Notes under the pieces: model-generated
Told to the model about the DNA's origin: nothing
The model's input: only the letters and a program-made list of their open reading frames with translations
Databases searched by the model: none
Translations under genes and position numbers: made by a program
DNA from: Flavobacterium sp. J372
GTDB taxonomy: Bacteria > Bacteroidota > Bacteroidia > Flavobacteriales > Flavobacteriaceae
NCBI RefSeq assembly: GCF_024699965.1
Contig: NZ_JAJOMZ010000004.1
Location: forward strand, 3,256,001 to 3,320,000
Direction of reading: 5' to 3'
Length of the DNA: 64,000 nucleotides
Shown here: positions 56,277 to 64,000 of the stretch, in pieces
Position numbering within the stretch: position 1 is the first letter of the stretch
Layout: each line of letters starts with the position of its first letter

Positions 56277-58173
56277 TTAAATTATTATTTTTAATAAATC
56301 GTCTGGCGTTCTGGGACGCCAGCCGCCATAGGTGTAGGGTAGGTTATATTTATTACATAACCACCTATTCAAATACATTACCATCCACTTATCTCCTTTT
56401 TTACCTTGATTTACATCCGTCTCAATTTCTATTAAATTATAGGCTACGCAAGAAGATAATACATTTCTGAGCAAATCAAACCTTTGGTTTGTAATCCAGG
56501 GCTCTTCGTCTATAAGACTGGGTGTTTTATTAAGTTTAATACCAATACCTGTAACTCCGGGAGCGTAGGGCGCGTTCATCTTATATGTCTCTTTATGAGC
56601 CATCTCCCCGAAAGCTATTAAAAACTTTATGACAGATTTACTAAATGGAACAATCTTGCTAATTTCTGTCCATTTTTCATCTGTAAGTTTCTTAATGATT
56701 TCTTCTTGCCTTTGTGCTTTTATGATCAACTCTTCGCCCACAACATTTCTGGAAAGTATCTCTTCGAACAAGCCCGCAGCAAAATTTATAAATTGTTCAA
56801 TATTTGCAGAAGACAACTTTACCATCTTATCAATACCATAATAATAGGGGATACTATAATCTTTAGCTACAAATAATTCAGCTGCACTATTAATGGTAGA
56901 GTTGATTTTATCCTTAATATCAGCGACTGAAAGTGGAAAATCGAATGTTAATTGTGATTTGTTAGAATCTCTAGAGATAATTATTTGAATTGCCTTTAAT
57001 TTTTGAGACATTTCATATGGTGTGCCTGTAATATCATCTGCATAACTAATCCAGTCATCATAACGATTTGTTATGGAGGTGATTTTGGATAGGTATTCCC
57101 TTGAATCACTAATAGATTTTAAAAAGTTGGCTTCATATTCATTTTCGTCAAGATCTGTCTGTATGTAATCTTGGAAGGAATCGATCTGGACCTCATTAGA
57201 TAATTTTGATCTTTTATCTGCAATATTTAGCAGAATGTTTTTCAAATTTTTTAGGATTGTCTCTCCAAAATTGTTCGAGGTTAATTTCTTTAAAATCTCT
57301 GCCTTGGAAAGCTCCCAGTGGCAAATTTTCGTCCGGTTCTAAAGCCTCTAGGCGCTCAGCTATCCAAACATTAGCGGAACTCCTTGCCTCGATAAGATAT
57401 TCTTTAATTATTTTTCTTTGCGAAGGTGACAGTTTATGAGCATCGTCAAGCATAAAAAGAATTTTTTCGCATGCAGCTTCACCTGAATATTGCAGGTTTT
57501 CAGGACTTAAGACCAAGATAGAAAATAGTTCGCTATGCCCTTTGGGCTGGATTTCGGATAAAGGGGCAAAACTATCTAGTGCTTCATAAACTTTTTCTTC
57601 TATTTTTCTGGCCCATTCGAATAAGACATCTCCAGTGCAAGGGAGTTGCAAATCCAAAAAGTAATTTTGTTCGTTGTTATGTGTAAAACTAATGTCTTTC
57701 AGATTTTCCGGAAATTGCGCTTTTTTTAAAGCTATTATTCCCCGTAATGTGGACATAATAATTCGTGCATTCAACAACGCAAAGAACAGTCGTCTCTTTT
57801 GAGAGCTTTCAGCGTTAATGTCTTCCAAAACTGAATAGTTCCTTGCGCAGGTTAAAAACACGCCAAGTAGTGGTATTGCATCGTCAGTTACAACCTTTAT
57901 TTTTTTTAATGAGTTAAATAGATCTTTGTATGTCTTATTCGACCTGTGATTTAATAAAGTTAGCAAAGTGTTAGGCTGAAATATCCTAAGCAGCGAGGTC
58001 TTACCACCTCCTGGAGAGCTGTGTATAAAGTAAATATTCTCCCAAAGTTCATTTTTTTGTTCCTTTTCAATTAGCGTATCAATGACAATGGAACTGTATA
58101 ACCTCAGAAAACTTGAATCAGATTCAATTTTTTCGGAGGCGCGCATTCGAAATGGATTTCTGTAATTACTCAT
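56277..58173 (-). pseudogene. ORC/CDC6-like ATPase of a conflict-type system, frameshifted
   Basis: Frames 58173-57214 and 57245-56277 rejoin by removing one A from the A6 run (T6 at 57247-57252 on the plus strand): ...FWRDNPKNLKNILLNIADKR..., about 631 residues. The second frame has only a TTG start, which supports the fusion. NPFRMRASEKIESDSSFLRL opens the protein, Walker A is HSSPGGGKTSLLRIF (residues 51-65), and Walker B is ILFMLDDAHKLSPSQR (near 240-255). I recall the Pfam name ORC-CDC6-like for ATPases of PRTase-containing conflict systems with this NPFR..SE...D..FL start. The C-terminal half ends YGGWRPRTPDDLLK. It probably senses or drives the system. Confidence 0.7.
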
Positions 58174-59270
58174 TGTTTATGTCTTGATACTCGTGGGAAT
58201 AGTCCTCTATATTTTTTATCATCAGGTAGCCACAAGATTGGCAGTGAATTATTGGGTGCGTTATGCGAGAGCACCAAAGGTAAAGAACATTCGTTGAATC
58301 CTAAATATGGATGTTCATGTCTCCCCATTTTAAAATGCCTATCTATCACCGTATCATCAAAATATTTCTTTAAAATATTTAAAAACCCATCTTTTTCTAT
58401 AATGTTCCTTTTAATGTCACCACTGATCAATTGCACTGCCTGCACAGTGATATCAACAGTTAGATTATTTTCGGTTTTCCATTGACTGGTAGCTTCTTTT
58501 AATAATTGTATTGACTCTTCGGTAGCTATATAAAAAAGTATATGAATTTCTAAACCGTTCAGGTCTAGGATTGATTTAAGATTTTTTTCTTTTTCAGTTT
58601 CATCTTCCGGATTTCCATATATAGATTTTAAAAATTTATAAATCTTTCCCTTTTTCTCATTCGCCCTAAAATAACTGATGCCACTTGCCGTAAAGTCATC
58701 AATAAGGAAGATGGAATTGAATTTATTGTTCTCTGGGCTGTCCTTATTTAACTCTCCCAACATATCTTGTGCCTTTTCGTAATTTATCTGGTAGGTGCTC
58801 GAGACCTGCTCATTATTTATATTGCAGGCCCTTCTAAATTGATCGATCTTGCTTCCATCACTTAGTCCGATATAGAGCGTTTGTTTGCTCACCTTCTTGT
58901 ATTCGGGACTACCTACGATCTTCTTTATATGATAACTGTCAATATTAGCCTGCTTAGCAGCCTTTTTAATTAAAATAGGATTAATTATATCTGGAAAGGA
59001 TATACTTAATAAATGAAAAACTTCTGAATTGGAGATGAAAATTAACTCTTCGAGGAAAAACTTATAAGCTATTCTTTTTTCTTCATTGCTTTCAAATTGT
59101 TTTAACCATAGTACTAAACTTTCAACGAAACGAATACCAGGTGAAAATTGTTGATACTCGTTATATTTAAAGTTCGCCAAAGATTGCAATAGCGGTCTCT
59201 CCGTGGAGACTTCATCTAAGGTCCAACCCATAATTTGTATTAGCAATTTCTCAGCGAGAGCAGTTCTCAT
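58170..59270 (-). CDS. Phosphoribosyltransferase-like protein (PRTase-CE type)
   Basis: 366 residues. SIFLIDDFTASGISYFRA (about residues 186-203) is the PRPP-binding motif of type I phosphoribosyltransferases (hydrophobic strand, two acidic residues D191/D192, then a small-residue loop). A conserved upstream block is LYIGLSDGSKIDQFRR (132-147), and the end is LVLSHNAPNNSLPILWLPDD followed by RGLFPRVSRH. I recall the family as PRTase-CE, described by Aravind and co-workers in prokaryotic conflict systems. It could move phosphoribose to or from a nucleotide or protein. Overlaps HAD and ATPase genes by four bases on each side. Confidence 0.75.
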   Translation of the reverse strand: MRTALAEKLLIQIMGWTLDEVSTERPLLQSLANFKYNEYQQFSPGIRFVESLVLWLKQFESNEEKRIAYKFFLEELIFISNSEVFHLLSISFPDIINPILIKKAAKQANIDSYHIKKIVGSPEYKKVSKQTLYIGLSDGSKIDQFRRACNINNEQVSSTYQINYEKAQDMLGELNKDSPENNKFNSIFLIDDFTASGISYFRANEKKGKIYKFLKSIYGNPEDETEKEKNLKSILDLNGLEIHILFYIATEESIQLLKEATSQWKTENNLTVDITVQAVQLISGDIKRNIIEKDGFLNILKKYFDDTVIDRHFKMGRHEHPYLGFNECSLPLVLSHNAPNNSLPILWLPDDKKYRGLFPRVSRHKQ

Positions 59271-60109
59271 AGTGAAAATTTTATTTTGAAGAAATTATCT
59301 TTGAACTCAATAGCATTAAAGTACTCTAAGGTTGCTTCTACGCAGTTAACTCCTTTTGACGCTAAATTCCAGCAGGTATATGGATCGGCAGATACCTCAT
59401 TGACACTTAGGGAAAATTCATTAGATAGTAGTTGATAGTCGTTCCCTGGGTATTTGCCCATGTCGCCGATGCACAAGAAATTTCCGATTTCTTTTTGATC
59501 TGCGAACATATTACGGAAATGTTCAATTGCGTTGTTCTTACTTGTTTTAGCAGAGATGATATCAATAGAATGGCTCGACTCTAAAACCTGAACTTTGAAC
59601 CTGAATTTGTTTTTAGTATAGTCCATCAAAATTCTCTTAATTATATTGGTATTGCCCTTATCGATAATCGAGACTGTTAGTTGTCCGCTTCGTAAATCAA
59701 GTTTACAGAATTTTTGAATAATAGGATTATTGCTCAATGCGCTGGATATTTCCTGAAATAGTTCGTCTTCATTTTCTTTAAGGGGGAGTTGTGAGTCGGT
59801 CAAAAGTCCAATTTGTGAACCGTTATAATAGCCGATAGTTACATGGTTCCAAAATTCTTCAGGGAGGACAGATTGCAGGCTTTCACGAACTGATTTTCCA
59901 CGTCCAGTAATCACACCAAGGTAAATACCTCTCTCAATAAATTGAATTAATTTGTCAGTGACTTCTTTACGTGGAGCGGTAAAGCGCTCTTCTGATGAAC
60001 ATAAAGTACCGTCATAGTCCAATAGTAGTCCATGAAATTTCGCTTTCCGTATCTTGGTCACGAACTCTTCATATGATTGGAAGAGTAAGGTATTAATTCC
60101 ATCCGTCAA
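59267..60109 (-). CDS. HAD-superfamily phosphatase
   Basis: 280 residues. GLLLDYDGTLCSS (motif I, nucleophile D31 and acid/base D33), GVITGRG (motif II, Thr near 67) and CIGDMGKYPGNDYQLLS (motif IV, near 215-230) make a complete HAD catalytic set. The cap region between 80 and 190 resembles Cof/sucrose-phosphatase-type (type IIB) enzymes, which remove phosphate from sugars or nucleotides. Overlaps the PRTase gene by four bases; 86 bases after the SIS gene. Confidence 0.85.
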   Translation of the reverse strand: MTDGINTLLFQSYEEFVTKIRKAKFHGLLLDYDGTLCSSEERFTAPRKEVTDKLIQFIERGIYLGVITGRGKSVRESLQSVLPEEFWNHVTIGYYNGSQIGLLTDSQLPLKENEDELFQEISSALSNNPIIQKFCKLDLRSGQLTVSIIDKGNTNIIKRILMDYTKNKFRFKVQVLESSHSIDIISAKTSKNNAIEHFRNMFADQKEIGNFLCIGDMGKYPGNDYQLLSNEFSLSVNEVSADPYTCWNLASKGVNCVEATLEYFNAIEFKDNFFKIKFSL

Positions 60110-60195
60110 TGAGTGATTTATTTTACCAAACTTCCTTTGTAGCGCTAATTCGGCCTTATAACTAGTAGTTGTAGATGAATTTATCTTACCAGATT

Positions 60196-61167
60196 TTAAA
60201 TGGTAAAGTTTGCTTCCATAGGATGGAACTCCCGGTCTTCCGGGATCAATTTTTTTCTTTGGCCAATGGCTTCAACCAGATAGAATGATTTAGCTAACAG
60301 ATCAATACTCCCATCTGATAAGTTATATTCTGTACTTAAATGAAATACAGGTATGTCATTTGGAATTAAGGCTAAGGTTTTGTCTGCCAGATTTTTTTCA
60401 TCAGGGGTTGTTATGCTTATAATTGCTGTTTGACTTTTCTTCTTATCGATCCAGTTATGTCTTCCATGACCAAAATTTCTATAGTCAGCGACCAGCACAT
60501 TTCCTAATCCCGCTTCTGAAAATTTTGATTCAAGATCTATTGCTACCGGCTTACCCCAGCCGGCATACAAAACTAAAAGGGTAAAATCAGGATAGAGCTG
60601 GGAAACGAAATTGCCGACCTTAGCAAGAAAATCCTGGTTGGGAATTAAATTTCTAATTTCAGGCTTGATGTGGAATATCCTGGAGATTATTACAAAGTAA
60701 GCAATCAAAGAGTTCGTAGCCAGGAATCCATCCTTACCCGCTATGTTTTCAACTTCCAATATTCTGGTCACAGAAAATGCCTTACTTTTCCTTGCAAGGG
60801 GAGAGTCTATCGTGAGGCATAAGGAAAGGATTTTTCTAGGCTCGTTTGAAATTAGCGTGTCAAATGCTGCAAGAATATCTGAATTTCTGCCCCCAGCACT
60901 AATCAACACGGTCACAGTTTTACTATCAATAGCGTTCTTAATATATTGTAGTTCGAGGGGAGTAATATTCCTAGCTATGGAACCCAGATTTTGTTGATGT
61001 AAAGCAAATAATTCACAAGCCGATGACGAACCTCCACTTCCTATGACATACGTGGGATGCTCAAGCAGGTCTTGTAGCATATCATCAAGATTTGGAATAG
61101 TCGTATTTAAAGCCCACCTGTAAGTATCATTTAATTTCTCTAATTCTTTATGGAATGGTTTGCCCAT
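60196..61167 (-). CDS. SIS-domain sugar-phosphate binding or isomerase protein
   Basis: 323 residues. VIGSGGSSSACELFALHQQN (residues 41-60) and VTVLISAGGRNSDILAAFDT (about 84-103) are the two Ser/Gly-rich phosphosugar loops of a SIS domain, as in GmhA/KpsF/GlmS-type isomerases. A second SIS-like half follows (LLVLYAGWGKPVAIDLESKF and GHGRHNWIDKKKSQTAIISI). The histidine-rich HGRHNW resembles the catalytic region of GlmS-like SIS proteins. First gene of the operon on the minus strand. It may isomerise or sense a phosphosugar, perhaps ribose-5-phosphate-like. Confidence 0.82.
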   Translation of the reverse strand: MGKPFHKELEKLNDTYRWALNTTIPNLDDMLQDLLEHPTYVIGSGGSSSACELFALHQQNLGSIARNITPLELQYIKNAIDSKTVTVLISAGGRNSDILAAFDTLISNEPRKILSLCLTIDSPLARKSKAFSVTRILEVENIAGKDGFLATNSLIAYFVIISRIFHIKPEIRNLIPNQDFLAKVGNFVSQLYPDFTLLVLYAGWGKPVAIDLESKFSEAGLGNVLVADYRNFGHGRHNWIDKKKSQTAIISITTPDEKNLADKTLALIPNDIPVFHLSTEYNLSDGSIDLLAKSFYLVEAIGQRKKLIPEDREFHPMEANFTI

Positions 61168-61890
61168 ATATTTATCGTGTTTCTTATGTAGTAAATATAA
61201 CTCAAATAGATTTATAACTTATTTCATTTTAAAATTTAAATGGTGTAATGCACGTAACGGTTCAGGCAAAAGATAGAAGATAGACCTAAGTTAGTAAGGT
61301 GTTACTTTTTTTGTCAGAATCTTAAACTTCATGCTGCTGCTTTTCCTAAAGGCAATTACTGCTGAATCCTTGAGACAGATGATTTTATAATCATCGCTTT
61401 GCTTTATAGCAAATTTATGGTGGGAATTCGATATATTTTCGCTGTTAGCATATTACAGTCTTCTTTGAATTTTATATGGAGGATGATCCTCAACGTTCCT
61501 GCAATATAGTAAGGATGTTTTCAACGATAATTGTTAAGAGTATTATCCACATATAATATAGTTACTGGCGCAAATTTTAATTTTGTATAAGAAATTCAAC
61601 TACTGTAGACGAGAAGTAACAAAGCGCAAATATTTCATCGGTAAGTTTGAGCGTCATTCGGTACACATAGAATGAAGATAGATTCTCTTAACCATTTGAT
61701 GTTGTCCACACGGACTTTATAATGTCTGATATTACTACTACAAGAATTATTTTCAGGAAATGTACGGAAAAATATTAGCAACTGAAAAACTCAATTATGT
61801 GTTCAGTCGCTATATTGCTTATTAATTTATAGGTTAAAGATTGTTTAATATATGTATACTCTTCTTAAATTCTTAAATGAAGAAATTTAT
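61168..61890. other. Long non-coding region upstream of the SIS operon
   Basis: About 720 bases, very AT-rich, with no frame over 60 codons that looks real. It should hold the promoter of the minus-strand operon. A palindrome GAGGAT-G-ATCCTC lies near 61482-61494. Confidence 0.4.
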
Positions 61891-61893
61891 TTA

Positions 61894-62085
61894 TATATTT
61901 GATTTAGTTCTTGAACTGTGTACATACTAATAGTCGTAATCTTGTGGTGGCTATTTAAGATATTTGAAGGGAAAGAATAATAGAATCGAATTTGTGGTAC
62001 ATTCGTGGTGCAAGCCAAATGAAAGCATGAAAAGCCCAGCGTATAATCGCTATCTAAAGATAAGTTCGAATCCCTTCCTCTCTGC
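61894..62085 (+). repeat. Repeat R3: element with tRNA-like 3' end at the right boundary
   Basis: Homologue of R1. Contains TATATTTG (61894-61901), GAACTGTGTAC, a hairpin AATAGTC (61929-61935) with GGCTATT (61949-61955) and loop ATCTTGTGG, the TTTGTGGTACATTCGTGGTG block inside ATTTG/CAAAT (61990-62020), and GTTCGAATCCCTTCCTCTCT at the end. The tRNA-like end followed by chromosome-like sequence fits an attR site of a tRNA-targeting element. The stems vary between R1 and R3 but stay paired. Confidence 0.6.
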
Positions 62086-62097
62086 AACTATATAAAT

Positions 62098-62124
62098 AAA
62101 AAGGCTGCCTGTTGGCAGCCTTTT
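62098..62124. terminator. Bidirectional intrinsic terminator
   Basis: GGCTGCC (62103-62109) and GGCAGCC (62114-62120) with flanking A and T runs. It lies 20 bases after the stop of the T9SS protein (minus) and just after repeat R3 (plus). Confidence 0.88.
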
Positions 62125-62143
62125 ATCATAATCTACATTACAA

Positions 62144-64000
62144 CTATTTTATAACGATTTTTGATGTACCGTAATTCACGTTACCGCTGTCAACGTTAAA
62201 GAAGAACATACCTGAGTTAAGGTGGCTGAAATCAAAGTTAAGCTCATTCCTTCCCTCTTCCAGGTTAACAGCTGCTGTATGTACCAGCTTGCCGGTAATG
62301 TCATGTACCGTAACTTTAGCAGTTGTTGTAACCTCGCTATAAAGCAAACAGTTGATATTACCTTGAAACGGGTTAGGGAACATTACAAACTGGTTAACCA
62401 TTGAGTTTAGCAACTCCTCATAACCTTCACGGGCTGTCTGGGTAAATTTAACGTCTTCTATTGTCAGGTCAAGGTCATTAGTCCCAGCCTGTACTGGTAA
62501 GAATGTGTACGTAATCATTGTAAGGTCATCAGCAGTCAATTGCTGGTTACTTGCAATCGATTTCATGAAGCTGAATGGTATGTAATAAACTTCTTCTTTG
62601 TTACGCACATTTATCACAGCTTTGTACTGGTGTTTCCATTCTGTAATACCGGCTTTTACCAGGCCAATTTCAAGCAGGCCGCTACCTTTGGCTTTGAACG
62701 AAAGGAATTTATAATCAGTATAATTAGCGGGCAAATGGCCAGGAAGCAATGATTTGTATAGGGTAAGATAGTCTTGGTTGCTATGCGCCTGCAATTTTAC
62801 ATTCCTGTGTATAGCATACTCGTTCTCGTTATATACTCTGTCGAAGTCATTTGATACTGTGTAAGACTTTATTATGGTGTTAGCGCCGTCATAGTCAAGG
62901 CCCCAGTTACCGTCAGCATGATAAAATGCATCCTGGGTAATTCCTTCCACTTTTATAAGCCCATCATACTCATAACCATCTTTGATATCGATACGAAGCG
63001 TCTGCGTCATTTCAGAAGTCAGTGGGTTATATCTCATGGCATAACCATTAGTTTCGCTATATACTTCTTCAGTAACAACCTCAATGTTCTGCCCTGCTTC
63101 AGCACTTTTCAGGTTAATAACCATATCTGTCCCTTCCCTTGACACTTTAGATGCATAGGTCTTCGGCATCCTTTGTACTTCTGTTTGCTGTACCGGGATG
63201 AAATTTTGAAGGTTGTGCAGTATATCTGTAACGAGTTTCTCTGTGCTTTCAGGATTTGTAGCCCAAACCTGGAAGTTATACATATCATTCATGATTGCAT
63301 AATCCTTCACAAACCAGTTAGACTGCAGTGTATACTTAGTGTCGTTATTATTTTTTGCAACAGCAAATGATATAGCATATTCAACAATACCTGTGCGTTG
63401 TTTTATTGCCTGCATCAGGAAATTATAGCCTTCAATCTGTACTGCTTTTACGGTAAGTATTTCGGCGCCGCGAAGCCTGTCACATGATGCTTTGGTATGG
63501 TTATATACCTTATCTCTCGTTCTTACCCCAAGTACAACAGCTTTAGTTTTGCCGGCTATTTCAAAGTCAACACTTATTACTTCCTGGGCTATAGTGTAGT
63601 CAAGGATATCTGTAGGTGATGTTACGTGCGATGTGTTTCCGGAAGCAAGTTCTGTCGGGAACATTGCAAGCATCGTCTGGCTGTTTACGTTGCGGCCGGC
63701 AGGGTTTGATTTTACAAGCAGCTTAGCTTTGTCATAAAGCATAGCATCGGTCTTTACTAATTCTGTAGGTACACTTTTCATTTTGCGTTGCACATATCTT
63801 TTTGATAAGGCATCACCAAGGCTTTCGCTTTCAAGTCCACCATTATTACCTGTACTTACATCATCAGACGCAATCACTACACCAACAACAGTTGATTTTT
63901 CACATCCGTTAGCAGTAGTTCCTGTAACAATTACTTCATAGTAGCCTTCTACAGTAAATGTAAAATTCACAATCGGCTGGTTGGTGTACAATCCTGTACC
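62144..64000 (-). CDS. Secreted protein with T9SS type A sorting domain, partial (5' end off the right edge)
   Basis: The frame is open to the right edge, so the start is outside the window; 618 residues are visible. The C-terminal 80 residues (FVMFPNPFQGNINCLLYSEV, VTVHDITGKLVHT, NELNFDFSHLNSGMFFFNVD) form the type A C-terminal sorting domain of the Bacteroidetes type IX secretion system, with the PNP motif and the final K/IVIK end. The preceding region contains a PKD-like or Ig-like end (IVNFTFTVEGYYEVIVTGTT), then a beta-rich domain of unknown function with YEYDGLIKVEGITQDAFYHA. Probably an extracellular adhesin or enzyme. Likely chromosomal flank. Confidence 0.9.
   Translation of the reverse strand, partial: GTGLYTNQPIVNFTFTVEGYYEVIVTGTTANGCEKSTVVGVVIASDDVSTGNNGGLESESLGDALSKRYVQRKMKSVPTELVKTDAMLYDKAKLLVKSNPAGRNVNSQTMLAMFPTELASGNTSHVTSPTDILDYTIAQEVISVDFEIAGKTKAVVLGVRTRDKVYNHTKASCDRLRGAEILTVKAVQIEGYNFLMQAIKQRTGIVEYAISFAVAKNNNDTKYTLQSNWFVKDYAIMNDMYNFQVWATNPESTEKLVTDILHNLQNFIPVQQTEVQRMPKTYASKVSREGTDMVINLKSAEAGQNIEVVTEEVYSETNGYAMRYNPLTSEMTQTLRIDIKDGYEYDGLIKVEGITQDAFYHADGNWGLDYDGANTIIKSYTVSNDFDRVYNENEYAIHRNVKLQAHSNQDYLTLYKSLLPGHLPANYTDYKFLSFKAKGSGLLEIGLVKAGITEWKHQYKAVINVRNKEEVYYIPFSFMKSIASNQQLTADDLTMITYTFLPVQAGTNDLDLTIEDVKFTQTAREGYEELLNSMVNQFVMFPNPFQGNINCLLYSEVTTTAKVTVHDITGKLVHTAAVNLEEGRNELNFDFSHLNSGMFFFNVDSGNVNYGTSKIVIK

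Noticed and set aside
62040..62085. A complete tRNA gene
   Set aside because: Only a T-arm and 3' acceptor-like segment is visible; no matching 5' acceptor, D-arm or anticodon arm is found upstream.

Overview
The window looks like a piece of a Flavobacteriia (Bacteroidota) chromosome, probably Flavobacterium or a close relative. It is AT-rich, promoters follow the TTTG/TAnnTTTG style of the phylum, the left edge holds a SusC/RagA-type TonB-dependent receptor, and the right edge holds a protein with a type IX secretion (T9SS) C-terminal sorting domain. Between these two chromosome-like ends lies an integrative and conjugative element (ICE) of the CTnDOT-like Bacteroidetes type with accessory cargo. 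No integrase gene is visible, so at least one end of the element is outside the window, lost or rearranged.

Layout. 1-2741: SusC-like receptor (minus strand, runs off the left edge). 2742-3360: regulatory region with a structured-RNA candidate (copy 1) and a perfect palindromic operator candidate. 3389-12040: cargo and regulators (small HTH-like protein, RES-domain protein, a gene broken by a 17-bp duplication, a small P-loop protein, a TPR-membrane-AraC regulator, a lipoprotein, an AraC regulator and RteC). 12287-22018: HTH protein, DUF3945 protein, topoisomerase III, DUF1896 protein and a very large methylase/helicase. 22041-22184: six 24-bp tandem repeats, followed by a Fic protein. 23792-27614 (minus): coupling protein MobC, relaxase MobB and MobA, with an oriT candidate made of three hairpins at 27640-27790. 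28261-40169 (plus): tra operon traA, B, D, E, F, G, I, J, K, L, M, N, O, Q. 40314-40460: second, inverted copy of the structured RNA. 40628-41692: response regulator, sigma region 4-like and RNA polymerase alpha-CTD-like small proteins. 41916-42990: IS110 element. 43153-44332: metal cassette (GDCCVxC protein, MerTP, ArsR). 44621-50341 (minus): PRTRC cassette with DUF932 and SSB. 50784-53525: repeat R1, two IS3-type transposases, repeat R2. 54083-61167 (minus): six-gene operon with a phosphoribosyltransferase-like protein, an ORC/CDC6-like ATPase, a SIS protein, a HAD phosphatase, a PfkB kinase and an unknown protein. 61894-62085: repeat R3. 62144-64000: T9SS cargo protein running off the right edge.

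How it fits together. MobA/MobB nick and guide the DNA at oriT, MobC couples it to the TraG-powered mating-pair channel, and topoisomerase III, the helicase/methylase, SSB and the PRTRC set handle DNA processing and maintenance. RteC and the AraC-type proteins are the likely regulators. The most interesting cargo is the PRTase/ATPase operon, which has the organisation of a prokaryotic conflict (defence) system with an unusual complement of sugar-phosphate enzymes, and which sits between related repeats R2 and R3.

Quality warning. At least 15 genes are interrupted by one-base indels, nearly all in short homopolymers. Each can be rejoined by changing one base. Either the sequence has systematic homopolymer errors or the element is decaying; the raw sequence alone cannot decide. 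Coordinates given for split genes span the rejoined gene.
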